The notes: generated by a model from the letters alone, not told the origin. Positions 43,935 through 52,792 are shown, counted from the first letter of the stretch. The stretch is 64,000 nucleotides of DNA from Brevibacillus sp. SYP-B805 (GCF_011059135.1 NZ_JAALGD010000012.1:1-64000); one strand, 5' to 3'. Translations and numbers: made by a program.

Positions 43935-44780
43935 TTATCTCTTTCGTTGATTTAAATCCAGACTGATATCCAGCGCGCGGACGGAATGGGTCAATGCTCC
44001 CACCGAGATGACGTCCACCCCCGTCTCGGCGATGGCTCGGATCGTTTCCAACGTCACGCCGCCGGACGCTTCGACAACCGCTCTTCCGCCGATCAGCTCG
44101 ACCGCCTGCTTCATCATCGCCAACGGCATGTTGTCCAGCATGATGATATCGGCGCCGGCCTGCAGCGCTTCCTCCACCTGCGCGAGCGACTCGGTCTCCA
44201 CTTCGATGGTCATCGTGTGGGGAATGGCCCGCCTGGCCGCTGCCACCGCCTGTGTGATGCCGCCCGCCCCCTTGATGTGGTTATCCTTGATCATTACCGC
44301 GTCATAGAGGGCAAAACGATGGTTGTGCCCGCCGCCGACCCGAACCGCGTACTTTTCCAGGAAGCGCAGCCCCGGTGTGGTTTTGCGCGTGTCGACCACC
44401 CGCGCCTTGGTACCGGCAACGGCCTGCACGTAGGCGTGGGTCCGCGTCGCGATGCCGCTGAGGCGCTGCAGCAGATTGAGCGCCAGCCGCTCCCCGCTCA
44501 GGATGGAACGGACGGAGCCGGATACTTCGGCGATCCGCTGCCCTTTCTCCACGAGCGCTCCTTCCTCCACCGCCGGCTGAAAGCGCAGCGACGGGTCGAC
44601 GGTGGCAAACACCTGTCCCGCAACCGGCAGCCCGGCGATCATCCCGGCCTCCTTGGCGTACAGGATACCCACTCCTCCTTCGTCTGCCGGAATCGTGCTC
44701 ATGGTAGTGATGTCGCCAAATCCGATATCTTCTTGCAGCCATTCTTCAATCTTGCGCTGGAGTTCCCGGTTATTCCACAT
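43935..44780 (-). CDS. nadC: Nicotinate-nucleotide pyrophosphorylase (carboxylating)
   Basis: Converts quinolinate and PRPP to nicotinate mononucleotide. 281 residues: [10 protein letters not shown] at the N-terminus, [17 protein letters not shown] and GGGHNHR around the active site, and VEVEVET-type barrel strands near the C-terminus. The ATG at 44780 overlaps the end of nadB. Makes an operon nadB-nadC-coaX. Confidence 0.95.
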   Translation of the reverse strand: MWNNRELQRKIEEWLQEDIGFGDITTMSTIPADEGGVGILYAKEAGMIAGLPVAGQVFATVDPSLRFQPAVEEGALVEKGQRIAEVSGSVRSILSGERLALNLLQRLSGIATRTHAYVQAVAGTKARVVDTRKTTPGLRFLEKYAVRVGGGHNHRFALYDAVMIKDNHIKGAGGITQAVAAARRAIPHTMTIEVETESLAQVEEALQAGADIIMLDNMPLAMMKQAVELIGGRAVVEASGGVTLETIRAIAETGVDVISVGALTHSVRALDISLDLNQRKR

Positions 44781-46392
44781 CGCTGCTGCCACTCTCCTCC
44801 CGTACGCCGTAGTCAATCGACTGGATAATGTGCTTGCGCCAGATCAAATCGTCCTTGTTGGGGAAATCGGTGCGATAATGACCGCCCCGGCTTTCTTCCC
44901 GCAGCAGGGCGGCTTGCGTGGTCAGCATCGCGGCGGTCAGCAGATTCAAGAATTCGAACGATTCCCGATCATGAACCTGATAGTAATAATACCGTGTCAT
45001 CTTCTCCATCTCTTCCCTGGCTTTCAACAGCCCCCGCTCATGCCGTTTCAGGCCGACATGGCGCAGCATCAGCTTTTGCAGCTTTACCCGCTGCTGGATG
45101 GTATTGGCCGTCCGAGAGGCCCGTTTCGGCTCATGGAAAGAGAGCGCCGGCAGCGGGTCAAGCGGCGGCAGTTCCTTGATCCGGCCCGCGATGCGATGAC
45201 CAAACACCACGGCCTCCGACAGCGAGTTGCTCGCCAGCCGGTTCGCCCCGTGCACACCCGTGCAGGAGACCTCGCCGCAGGCAAACAGACGCCTGGTCGA
45301 CGTTTCCCCGAAAAGGTCCGTCCGCACTCCCCCCATGATGTAGTGGCAGGCAGGCGACACCGGAATCCAGTCGGTCACCATGTCCAGGCCGTACTGCAGG
45401 CAGACCCGATAAATATTGGGAAAACGATGCTTGATCAGCTCTTCCGATTCATGGGTAATATCCAGATAAACGTAGGAGGAGTTGGTCCGCTCCATTTCGG
45501 AAACGATGGCCCGGGCCACGATGTCGCGCGGCGCCAGCTCCTTCAACGGATGGTACTTCTCCATAAAACGCTCGCCGTTGATGTTGCGCAGGATCGCCCC
45601 CTCGCCGCGCACGGCTTCGGAGATCAGGAAACGGGGAGCTCCCGGGTAATAGAGCGCGGTGGGATGAAACTGGATAAACTCCACATCTTTGATCTCCGCC
45701 CCGGCCCGATATGCCATGGCAATCCCGTCGGCCGTGGCGATCTCCGGATTGGTGGTATAGCGGTACAGCTGACCGGCGCCCCCGGTTGCCAGCACGGTGG
45801 CACGGGCCTCCAGAAAAAATACCTCGCCCTCCGGCTTCAGTACCAGGACGCCCACGCATTCGCCCTCATGCGTCACCACATCGATCGCGAAATGATTCTC
45901 CAGCACCGTGATGTTGGCGGCCTCACGCACTCTTTCCGACAAGGCCCGCACAATCTCCGCCCCGGTCGCGTCGCCCTGGGCATGGAGAATGCGCCGCTGG
46001 CTGTGGGCGCCTTCCTTGGTCAGCTCGTAGCGCCCCTTCGCATCCTTGTCAAACTGCGTGCCATAGGCGATCAGTTCCTTCAGCCGTTCCGGCCCTTCAT
46101 GGACCAGCACATTCACCGCTTCGGCCGAGCATAGTCCCGCGCCGGCGATCAGCGTGTCCTGCCGGTGCAGCGCAGGCGAATCCGATTTCAGGGTAACGGC
46201 GGCGATCCCGCCCTGCGCCCACCGCGTGTTGCTGTCATCCAGGCTTTTTTTGCTGATCAGGATCACCTCGGCATATTCGCTGACCCGCAGCGCCGTATAC
46301 AGCCCGGCGATCCCGGCTCCCACCACGACCACATCCGTCTTCCGCCGCGGCAGGTTTTCCAGATCGAAATCAATCGTATAACGCGGGATCAT
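44770..46392 (-). CDS. nadB: L-aspartate oxidase
   Basis: FAD enzyme that oxidises aspartate to iminoaspartate for quinolinate synthesis. 540 residues with dinucleotide-binding VVGAGIAGL at about 23-31, WAQGGIAAV, the HPTALYYPG and GGVRTDLFGETS segments, and a C-terminal helical domain. It fits the NadB rather than the succinate dehydrogenase pattern and sits in front of nadC. nadA is 5 kb upstream rather than adjacent. Confidence 0.95.
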   Translation of the reverse strand: MIPRYTIDFDLENLPRRKTDVVVVGAGIAGLYTALRVSEYAEVILISKKSLDDSNTRWAQGGIAAVTLKSDSPALHRQDTLIAGAGLCSAEAVNVLVHEGPERLKELIAYGTQFDKDAKGRYELTKEGAHSQRRILHAQGDATGAEIVRALSERVREAANITVLENHFAIDVVTHEGECVGVLVLKPEGEVFFLEARATVLATGGAGQLYRYTTNPEIATADGIAMAYRAGAEIKDVEFIQFHPTALYYPGAPRFLISEAVRGEGAILRNINGERFMEKYHPLKELAPRDIVARAIVSEMERTNSSYVYLDITHESEELIKHRFPNIYRVCLQYGLDMVTDWIPVSPACHYIMGGVRTDLFGETSTRRLFACGEVSCTGVHGANRLASNSLSEAVVFGHRIAGRIKELPPLDPLPALSFHEPKRASRTANTIQQRVKLQKLMLRHVGLKRHERGLLKAREEMEKMTRYYYYQVHDRESFEFLNLLTAAMLTTQAALLREESRGGHYRTDFPNKDDLIWRKHIIQSIDYGVREESGSSDVE

Positions 46393-46551
46393 CGCTATCC
46401 CTTCTCTCTTTTCCGTAGGTGTAAGTTCGAGCCCATTATAGCAAATCCGCCGCCCATGCGAAAACCCACCGGGTGTCGGCGGACGCTTTGGCGAACGGAA
46501 GGGATGTTTTTACAATTTGTGGAAATTGATCTCTGGAACGGAGGGATTGTT

Positions 46552-47022
46552 GTGAACGATTATATCCGGACAATGAGAAAACTGGTGGGAAAAGAAACGC
46601 TTGTGACGGTAGGTTGCGGAGCAATCATTGAGGATGAGCAGGGTAGAATCCTTTTGCAGAGGAGAAAAGATCAGAACAACTGGTGTATTCCCGGAGGCGT
46701 GATGGAAATCGGCGAGACCTTTCTGGATACGGTGAGCCGAGAGGTAGAGGAAGAAACAAATTTGGTTATCCATCATCCAGAATTGTTCGGCATATATTCC
46801 GGTCCGAGCTGTTTCAAGGAATATCCAAACGGAGACAAAGTTTTTAGCGTTCAAGTCATTTTCCGCGTGAAGCAGTATACGGGCGAATTAAAACAAGAGG
46901 GTGCGGAAAGTTTGAAACACCGATTTTTCAATAAAGATGAACTGCCCTCCCCGCTTAATTCCAATCAGGCTGCCTTTATCTTGGATTGGGCAGAAGGCGT
47001 ACCAACATCAGTGATTAAGTAG
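46552..47022 (+). CDS. Nudix hydrolase
   Basis: 156 residues. The Nudix box is GGVMEIGETFLDTVSREVEE, all catalytic Glu residues present, with Asn in place of the usual Gly two residues after the EE core. N-terminal helix then CGAIIEDEQGRILLQRR. Start GTG at 46552 follows GGAGGG. Probable hydrolase of a nucleoside diphosphate derivative; substrate unknown. It is on the plus strand and less GC-rich than its neighbours, so it may be an insertion in the nad region. Confidence 0.85.
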   Translation: MNDYIRTMRKLVGKETLVTVGCGAIIEDEQGRILLQRRKDQNNWCIPGGVMEIGETFLDTVSREVEEETNLVIHHPELFGIYSGPSCFKEYPNGDKVFSVQVIFRVKQYTGELKQEGAESLKHRFFNKDELPSPLNSNQAAFILDWAEGVPTSVIK

Positions 47023-47118
47023 CAGGTTGCAGAGAGAGTATGGATTGGGGAGGTAAAGCGGTAAACAGAATGGTCTCCGGCTCAAGCCCCCACGTCACAA
47101 CACGAGGAGGTGAGAGCC

Positions 47119-47223
47119 ATGACAGTTTACGAAGCACTTAACCTCATGATTGGATTCTGCATGCTCGTTGCAACAATCCTGATCGTAGTGTTCACCGCGC
47201 TGTCAGCCCAGAAAAAGAAGTAG
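47119..47223 (+). CDS. Putative holin-like toxin (TxpA/Hol_Tox type)
   Basis: 34-residue peptide MTVYEALNLMIGF..., one hydrophobic helix and a C-terminal AQKKK. Length, the start MTVYEAL and the lysine tail match the holin-like type I toxin family of Bacilli (TxpA-related). A strong ribosome site GGAGGTG lies 6 bases upstream. An antisense RNA candidate covers its 3' end. Expected to damage the membrane when unopposed. Confidence 0.75.
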   Translation: MTVYEALNLMIGFCMLVATILIVVFTALSAQKKK

Positions 47224-47297
47224 ACCGCCCTTGAGCTTGGCAGGCCAGGCGGTCACTTCGATCGACTTTTGCGCTTGAGTCGTCCCTGCTTGAGGGA
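47211..47297 (-). ncRNA. Antisense RNA antitoxin candidate (RatA-like)
   Basis: A minus-strand -10 TACAAT lies at 47303-47308 with no clear -35. A transcript from about 47297 would run into the toxin 3' end and meet hairpin GACCGCC/GGCGGTC (47223-47254), followed by a U-rich tract on the minus strand (TACTTCTTTTT, about 47211-47221). This convergent overlap is the TxpA/RatA arrangement. The promoter is weak by eye. Confidence 0.5.
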
Positions 47298-47312
47298 ACA
47301 CTATTGTACTGC

Positions 47313-47352
47313 CCCGTTAGAGTGTTGGCTCACTCTGACGGGTTCTTTTTTA
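47313..47352 (+). terminator. Terminator of the toxin transcript
   Basis: An 11-bp stem with one mismatch CCCGTTAGAGT (47313-47323) and ACTCTGACGGG (47332-47342), followed by TTCTTTTTT on the plus strand. The toxin mRNA would thus overlap the whole antisense RNA. Confidence 0.85.
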
Positions 47353-47504
47353 TTTTGCCCGTAATTGCTTGAAATTAACGGTTTTACGATAATTTTTCTA
47401 TCCTCATGATAGCACTTACCTAAACACACGTAAACAACTTTGGGAAAAAACGCGGCTTACAGCTACGGGAAAGTGTGAACCCAACCATCCGAGTCTTCCC
47501 ATCA

Positions 47505-47927
47505 TCAGCTCGACATGCATTCCTTGCACGTCCCGTATACTTCGAACTTGTGCCCGGTCACCTGAAAGTCTTCGGGCAGGGCGGACAGCAGGCTCATCGG
47601 ACAGGCGGACAGGGATGAGGTCCGGCCGCATTCGGTGCAGATCAGATGGTGGTGATGATGCCCGTCGGTTGAGCAGGCCAGACGGAAACGCCCCTCCCCG
47701 TCCAGCTCGGTCTGCTCCAGAATCCCCAATTCCACGAAGGTGGAGATATTCCGGTACACCGTGTCAAAGCTGAGGCCGGGGTAAAGCTCCTTGATCCGCT
47801 CCATGATTTCCTTGGCCGTCAAATACCGCTTCTCTTCCGCGCAGATGCGGATAATCTCCTCCCGTTTGCCCGTATATTTGTAGCCTTTCTCCTTCAGGAT
47901 CTGCAGCGCTTCTTCCACCGTCATCAT
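47505..47927 (-). CDS. zur: Fur-family regulator, probably Zur
   Basis: 140-residue metalloregulator. Winged helix at about 1-80 (YLTAKEIMERIKELYPGLSFDTVYRNIS); metal-binding H-rich stretch DGHHHHHLICTECG and a second CxxC near the C-terminus (CKEC) form the structural zinc site. Placement as the last gene of the znuCB operon and a Zur-like box upstream of znuC point to zinc control rather than Fur or PerR. ATG 47927 follows GGGGGGAG and overlaps the znuB stop. Confidence 0.85.
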   Translation of the reverse strand: MMTVEEALQILKEKGYKYTGKREEIIRICAEEKRYLTAKEIMERIKELYPGLSFDTVYRNISTFVELGILEQTELDGEGRFRLACSTDGHHHHHLICTECGRTSSLSACPMSLLSALPEDFQVTGHKFEVYGTCKECMSS

Positions 47928-48784
47928 CGGCTCTCCCCCCTTCCCTGCAGGAATCGCGCTCTCAACCGCTTGCCCCCCAGCACAATCACCAGCAGCAGCA
48001 CGGCCATCAGCACAATGGTGCCGCCGGATGCCCAGTCCAGCAGATACGCCAGGTACAACCCGCTCAGCACGGACGCTTCCGCAAACAGGATGGCCAGCCA
48101 CATCGCCTGCCGGAAGCTGCCCGCCACCTGCAGGCTGGCCGCCACCGGGATCGTGATCAGCGCAGAGATCAGGAGCACTCCGACGATCCGCATCGACGCG
48201 GCAATGGTCAGGGCCACCAGCACCATGAACCACAGGTTGATCGACCGGCGGGCCACGCCCGACACCCGCGCGTACTCCTCGTCAAACGAGATGGCAAACA
48301 GCTCCTTGTACAGCAAAAGCACCGTCCCGATCACGACCGCTCCCACGCCGAGCAGAGCATAGAGATCCTCCCTGGTCACGGTCACAATTTTTCCAAACAG
48401 GTACGAGTACAGGTCCGTATTGAACCCGTTGGCCATACTGACCATGACGGTGAACAAGCCCAAGCCGGCGGAAAGGATGATCGGTATCGCCAGATCCTGA
48501 TACGCCTTGTACACCTTCCGCAGCCGCTCGATAAAAAGGGAGCCGACCACCGAAAACAGCATGCCGAAAAACAGCGGATTCACCGCTTGAAAAAAGGCAA
48601 TTTTTTTGGACAGCAGCATCCCCGCCGCTACCCCCGAGAGGGTGACGTGGGACAGCCCGTCTGCCATCATCGACAATCTCCGCACGATCAAAAACGTCCC
48701 GAGCACGGGACAGATCAAGCCGATCAATATCCCGGAAAACAAGGTATAGCGGAGAAAATCATACTGCCACCAATCCGCAAGCAT
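47924..48784 (-). CDS. znuB: Zinc ABC transporter permease ZnuB-type
   Basis: 286-residue membrane subunit of the ABC-3 family with eight or nine helices and the RMLMMADGLSHVTLSG-type motif (RLSMMADGLSHVTL). Imports zinc or manganese with the ATPase next to it; the adjacent Zur gene favours zinc. ATG at 48784 follows AAGGAG. No substrate-binding lipoprotein (znuA) is present in this window. Confidence 0.9.
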   Translation of the reverse strand: MLADWWQYDFLRYTLFSGILIGLICPVLGTFLIVRRLSMMADGLSHVTLSGVAAGMLLSKKIAFFQAVNPLFFGMLFSVVGSLFIERLRKVYKAYQDLAIPIILSAGLGLFTVMVSMANGFNTDLYSYLFGKIVTVTREDLYALLGVGAVVIGTVLLLYKELFAISFDEEYARVSGVARRSINLWFMVLVALTIAASMRIVGVLLISALITIPVAASLQVAGSFRQAMWLAILFAEASVLSGLYLAYLLDWASGGTIVLMAVLLLVIVLGGKRLRARFLQGRGESR

Positions 48785-48816
48785 CTCGAACTCCTTCTTT
48801 CTCCCGAACGTGATGG

Positions 48817-49572
48817 TTAATGGTGATGGGCCAGCACGCGTATGGCATCGCCGTACATGGACCGCAGGATGTTTTCCTGGTTGTGGGCGAATTCGTCCGC
48901 CGTCCCGTGAAAATGCAGGCCGCGCTGCAGGCAGGCCACCTTCGTCACCCACTGCGTCATCACGCCCACATCGTGGGAGACAATCATCATGGTCATCTGG
49001 CTTTCCTCTTTTAGCGAGCGCAGCAGCCCGTAAAACTGCCCGATCGACTCCTGGTCCACCCCAACGGTCGGCTCATCCAGGATCAACAGCTCCGGTTCCG
49101 CCACCAGGGCCCTGGCGATAAAGACACGCTGCAGCTGTCCGCCCGACAGATTCCCGATGCGGTCATGCAGCTTCTCCGCCAGCCCGACCCGTTCGGCCAC
49201 CTCTTCCACCTTGGCATAGTGCGCGGCCTTCAACCGGCGGAACAGCCCCACCTTGCTGACCAGACCGGAGGCGATCACCTCCTTGACCGTAGCCGGAAAG
49301 CCGCCCGTGCCGTGTGCCGCCTGCTGGGCCACATAACCGATCTTCGTCCAGTCGCGGAACTTCTGGATCGGGACCCCGAACAGCGAAATACTCCCTTCCA
49401 CGGGAGGGAGCAGCCCCAGGATCAGCTTCATCAGCGTGGATTTCCCCGAACCGTTGGGGCCGACGATCCCGACGAAATCCCCTTTCAGGAGGGAAAAGTC
49501 GAGATGGTCCAGCACTTTTTTGCCGTCTTCATATTGAAAAGAGAGCGATTCAATACGCACGACCTCTTCCAT
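48817..49572 (-). CDS. znuC: Zinc ABC transporter ATPase ZnuC-type
   Basis: 251-residue ABC ATPase: Walker A GPNGSGKS, signature LSGGQLQR, Walker B LLILDEPTVGVD, switch histidine IVSHDVG. It forms an operon with znuB and zur. First gene after a promoter that carries a Zur-like operator. ATG at 49572 is chosen; TTG three codons earlier is possible. Confidence 0.93.
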   Translation of the reverse strand: MEEVVRIESLSFQYEDGKKVLDHLDFSLLKGDFVGIVGPNGSGKSTLMKLILGLLPPVEGSISLFGVPIQKFRDWTKIGYVAQQAAHGTGGFPATVKEVIASGLVSKVGLFRRLKAAHYAKVEEVAERVGLAEKLHDRIGNLSGGQLQRVFIARALVAEPELLILDEPTVGVDQESIGQFYGLLRSLKEESQMTMMIVSHDVGVMTQWVTKVACLQRGLHFHGTADEFAHNQENILRSMYGDAIRVLAHHH

Positions 49573-49589
49573 CGTTACCAACTTCCTTC

Positions 49590-49650
49590 AAATCGGATCG
49601 ATTCTGATTTTGTCTACATCCATCCTACTACGATTCCGGGCCGAACACAA
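49590..49650 (-). promoter_or_regulatory. znuCB-zur promoter with Zur-box-like operator
   Basis: Minus-strand -35 TTGTGT (49645-49650), 17-bp spacer, -10 TAGGAT (49622-49627). Downstream lies AAATC-N11-GATTT (49590-49610), 21 bases long, which agrees with the Bacillus Zur box AAATCGTAATNATTACGATTT at 15 of 20 positions by eye. Confidence 0.55.
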
Positions 49651-49783
49651 GATAAGCGCGCTGTTGGCAGCATCGTGCCCTGATCATTGCGATCCTTCAT
49701 CATTGTAACGGGTCATCGTCTGCATGTAAATAGGATTAATTACGATTTTCATACCGATTGTCACATACAGCCGCGCGCGATTA

Positions 49784-49792
49784 TGATATAAT
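49784..49792 (+). promoter_or_regulatory. Extended -10 promoter of the CYCGC lipoprotein
   Basis: TGATATAAT: perfect -10 TATAAT (49787-49792) with an upstream TG, compensating for a poor -35. It lies 32 bases before the start codon. Confidence 0.6.
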
Positions 49793-49823
49793 GGCTTAGA
49801 CGTGCGTGAAGGGGGGATTTGCC

Positions 49824-50339
49824 ATGAAACGTGGCAAGGCAGTGATTGCAGGCCTGCTGATGGCTTCCTTGTTGGCCGGCTGCTCTTCGAATCAGGCCGA
49901 ACCGCCAACCGGCCAACATGCCCAACATGATCATACCAGCCATCAAACGCTGGCACCCAATGGCGCAGACATCCAGGAACTGACCGCTTCCATCTCGCAG
50001 ATGCCCACGTTCCTTGACAACCTTGACCCGCAAATCAAGGAAGCGTACAAAATAGCCGCCGAAAACCGCGAAGTGCTGAAATGGATTCCGTGCTATTGCG
50101 GTTGTGCCGACAGCGCCGACCACAAAAGCAACTACAACTGCTTCATCAAGGAAGAACACGCTGACGGCTCCGTCGTATGGGACGATCACGGCACCCGCTG
50201 CGGCACCTGCATGCAGATCGCCGTTGTGTCGGCCCAAATGAAGCAGGAAGGCAAGTCGATCAAGGAGATTCGCGCCTTTATCGACGAAGCGTTCAAAGAA
50301 GGGTACGCCCCTCCGACGCCAACCCCCATGCCGCAGTAA
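49824..50339 (+). CDS. PCYCGC-motif lipoprotein
   Basis: 171-residue lipoprotein: signal peptide with lipobox LLAGC, a His-rich linker (HAQHDHTSHQ), then a helical domain with the signature IPCYCGCADSADHKSNYNCF and later TRCGTCMQIA. It is the PCYCGC family of Bacilli, whose cysteines probably bind a metal or cofactor; the function is not established. ATG at 49824 has GGGGGG upstream. Plus strand, with MarR-type gene following 106 bp downstream. Confidence 0.85.
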   Translation: MKRGKAVIAGLLMASLLAGCSSNQAEPPTGQHAQHDHTSHQTLAPNGADIQELTASISQMPTFLDNLDPQIKEAYKIAAENREVLKWIPCYCGCADSADHKSNYNCFIKEEHADGSVVWDDHGTRCGTCMQIAVVSAQMKQEGKSIKEIRAFIDEAFKEGYAPPTPTPMPQ

Positions 50340-50445
50340 GGGACTGGCGTGACAAGCCGGGCAGCCTTTAGAATGGGGAGAGAAAACCTTCCGGGATCAT
50401 CAGGGAAGGCAGAGGTTTACGTAGGATAGAACGGGTGAAAATGGC

Positions 50446-50886
50446 GTGAAGAATGAAAATGATCTGGAGCTTACCAGCAGTTGGCAGGCGTTGTCCCGTG
50501 CCCACCTGCGTATCATGAGCGAGCTGGAGAACGCCCTTCAGGCAAACCATCATCTGTCCGTCAACGAATTCACCGTCCTGCTCGTCTTGTCGGAAACCCC
50601 CGACAACGGCATGGGCATCCAGCAGTTGGCGGATACAGTCGGATTGAGCCAAAGCGTCATGTCGAGGCTGGTTTCCCGCCTGGAAGGGGAGCACGGCGGC
50701 TGTATTGAGCGATCCATCCGCGAAACGGATCGCCGCTGTGTCTTTACCCAGCTGACGGAACAGGGGCTCCGCCGGCTGAAAGAAGCCCTGCCTACTTATC
50801 GGGAGACCATCGCTGCCTTGTTTGCGCATCCAGATATCCAAAAAGAGCTGCGTATCGTAAGCAAAGCGGTAAGAGCGCCCCAATGA
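50446..50886 (+). CDS. MarR-family transcriptional regulator
   Basis: 146 residues with the MarR winged helix: NEFTVLLVLSETP, then MGIQQLADTVGLSQSVMSRLVSRLE as the recognition helix pair, and the ETDRRCVFTQLTEQG wing. Starts at GTG 50446. It lies convergent with the peroxiredoxin-like gene, with a shared terminator. Ligand and targets unknown. Confidence 0.88.
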   Translation: MKNENDLELTSSWQALSRAHLRIMSELENALQANHHLSVNEFTVLLVLSETPDNGMGIQQLADTVGLSQSVMSRLVSRLEGEHGGCIERSIRETDRRCVFTQLTEQGLRRLKEALPTYRETIAALFAHPDIQKELRIVSKAVRAPQ

Positions 50887-50900
50887 AGCGGGACGCTCTT
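50871..50900. terminator. Bidirectional terminator between MarR and peroxiredoxin genes
   Basis: An 11-bp stem with one mismatch AAGAGCGCCCC (50871-50881) and GGGACGCTCTT (50890-50900), overlapping the end of the MarR gene and lying 9 bases from the convergent gene. Confidence 0.7.
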
Positions 50901-50908
50901 CTCCATTC

Positions 50909-51472
50909 TCAGGCGGTTGGTTTCCATTTAATGTTGCAGCCGATGCTTGGTTTTTGCGCAGGGTTGACCGGTTGACCGGCAAGCAATGCATCCAGGGCCT
51001 CACGGAGATCCTTGCCGGTTACGGGGAGACCATTGCTCGGCCGTGAATCATCCAGCTGTCCGCGATAAGCCAGTTTCAGCTGTCCGTCGAATACATAAAA
51101 ATCGGGCGTGCATGCCGCTTGATACGCTCTTGCCACGTCCTGCGTCTCGTCATACAGGTAGGGGAACGGAAACCCATGTGCTTCCGCTTCCTTCTTCATC
51201 ATCTCGGGAGCGTCATCCGGATACTGCTCGGCATCGTTCGAGCAGATCGCAGCAAACGAAACCCCTTTTGGCAGATAATCGTTGGCCAGCTGCACCAGTT
51301 GGGAACGGACATGCTTGACAAACGGGCAGTGGTTGCTGATAAACATGATGACGGTCGCCACATCGGATTTCACATCCTCCAACGAAACCTGCTTCCCGGA
51401 TACCGTATCCGGAAGCGTAAAGCCCGGAGCTGGCGTGCCCAATGGCAGCATGTAGGACTCCACAAGAGCCAT
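50909..51472 (-). CDS. Peroxiredoxin/thioredoxin-like protein
   Basis: 187 residues of the AhpC/TSA-like thioredoxin fold: PAPGFTLPDTVSG, then ISNHCPFVKHV with a single active-site cysteine (about residue 48), and TPDFYVFD with cis-proline. Members of this subgroup have one cysteine with CPFVKH and unclear substrate. Not a thioredoxin, since no CxxC is present. Starts at ATG 51472. Confidence 0.8.
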   Translation of the reverse strand: MALVESYMLPLGTPAPGFTLPDTVSGKQVSLEDVKSDVATVIMFISNHCPFVKHVRSQLVQLANDYLPKGVSFAAICSNDAEQYPDDAPEMMKKEAEAHGFPFPYLYDETQDVARAYQAACTPDFYVFDGQLKLAYRGQLDDSRPSNGLPVTGKDLREALDALLAGQPVNPAQKPSIGCNIKWKPTA

Positions 51473-51618
51473 GATCCTTCACCCCTGTCTCAATAATTGC
51501 ATGCACATGCATATATTTAGTAAATACCATATTTCTCCATTTATCAACATGAGCGCAAAAGAGCCGCGCTCGCTCCCAGCGGCACTCAAATGATCCGGCG
51601 CGCAGTCAATTAAGAAAA

Positions 51619-51740
51619 CCCCGCCGACTTGAGCGTATGCTTCACCCACTCGGCGATAGCTAACGCTGCGCCGAGTGGGTCCCTTGCTGGTGTCGACGGG
51701 GTCCCCAACCTTTCTTACTTCGTTTTATGCTTTATCTCGA
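51619..51740. repeat. Dispersed nested-hairpin repeat, copy 3
   Basis: Outer stem CCCCGCCGAC (51619-51628) with GTCGACGGGG (51692-51701, one mismatch), inner 11-bp stem CCCACTCGGCG (51645-51655) with CGCCGAGTGGG (51669-51679), and a T-rich tail. It lies directly downstream of the nadA stop, where no other terminator is seen, and probably serves as one. Confidence 0.85.
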
Positions 51741-52685
51741 TCAAGCAGGCGCTACTTCCAGCATGCGCTCCAGCGACGCGCGCGCAGCCTCGGCCACATG
51801 CTCCGGCACGTAGATCTCCGGCTTCATGTTTTCCAGGGCCTCCACGCATTTCTTCAGATTGTTCACCTTCATGTTGGGGCACACCAGGTATTTGGACGCG
51901 AAGTAGAACGCTTTGTCCGGGCTTTCCTTCTCCAACATGTAGCGCGTGCCGTCTTCCGTCCCGATGATGAATTCCTTGTGGGACGATTCGCGGCAGTATT
52001 TCAGAATCCCGGTCGTGGAGCCGACATAATCGGCGAGCGCCACCACTTCCGGACGGCATTCCGGATGGACGACCACCTGGGCGTTGGGATGCTCCCGCTT
52101 CATCGTCATGATGTCTTCCACGGACAATTGATCGTGCGTATTACAGTAGCCCTCCCAAATGATCATTTTCTTGTCGGTAAACTGCGACACATAGTGGCCC
52201 AGATTCTTATCCGGCACCCAGATGATCTCATCGCTGTCGATGGACTCGATCACCCGCCTTGCGTTGGAGGAAGTACAGCAGATGTAGGTCTCCGCCTTCA
52301 CTTCCGCCGAGGTGTTGATATATGCCACCACCTTGGCATTGGGGTGCTGCGCCTTCAACTTGCGCAGCCCGCTGACGTTCACCATGTCGGCCATCGGACA
52401 GCCGGCCCGTTCATCCGGGATGATCACTTTTTTATCAGGATTGAGAATTTTTGCACTTTCTCCCATAAAATGGACGCCGCAAAACAGGATCACATCCGCA
52501 TCCGTCGTTTTGGCTTTTTGCGCCAACCCGAACGAATCGCCGATAAAGTCGGCCACCTCCTGAATCTCGGGACGTTGATAATAGTGAGCGAGCAGTATCG
52601 CGTTTTTTTCTTTTTTCAACTGCATCAACCGTTCACGCAGTTCCGCATTGCGCTGAGCCTTTTTCTCGAGTGCCAAGGCTTCCAT
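51741..52685 (-). CDS. nadA: Quinolinate synthase A
   Basis: 4Fe-4S enzyme that condenses iminoaspartate and dihydroxyacetone phosphate. 314 residues with AHYYQRPEIQEVADFIGDS, three cluster cysteines in FCGVHFMGE, VVHPECRPEV and YLVCPNMK, and NTSAEVKA. Completes the de novo NAD pathway with nadB and nadC, although 5.3 kb of other genes lie between. It has a strong promoter of its own. Confidence 0.95.
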   Translation of the reverse strand: MEALALEKKAQRNAELRERLMQLKKEKNAILLAHYYQRPEIQEVADFIGDSFGLAQKAKTTDADVILFCGVHFMGESAKILNPDKKVIIPDERAGCPMADMVNVSGLRKLKAQHPNAKVVAYINTSAEVKAETYICCTSSNARRVIESIDSDEIIWVPDKNLGHYVSQFTDKKMIIWEGYCNTHDQLSVEDIMTMKREHPNAQVVVHPECRPEVVALADYVGSTTGILKYCRESSHKEFIIGTEDGTRYMLEKESPDKAFYFASKYLVCPNMKVNNLKKCVEALENMKPEIYVPEHVAEAARASLERMLEVAPA

Positions 52686-52763
52686 TCTCGATCCCCCTAC
52701 ATGATGGCGTTCTCAAGAGAGTATGTGAAAAAATTCTCATGCACCATCCATTTTAGTACGGTT

Positions 52764-52792
52764 ATTGTAATCTCATTGTCATACGTTGTCAA
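52764..52792 (-). promoter_or_regulatory. nadA promoter
   Basis: Minus-strand -35 TTGACA (52787-52792), 17-bp spacer, -10 TACAAT (52764-52769), about 75 bp upstream of the ATG. Confidence 0.8.

Noticed and set aside
46455-46500. GGTGTCGGCGGACGCT-like stretch upstream of the Nudix gene as a sixth repeat copy
   Set aside because: Only a few bases match and the paired outer stem is missing, so it is not counted as a member of the repeat family.
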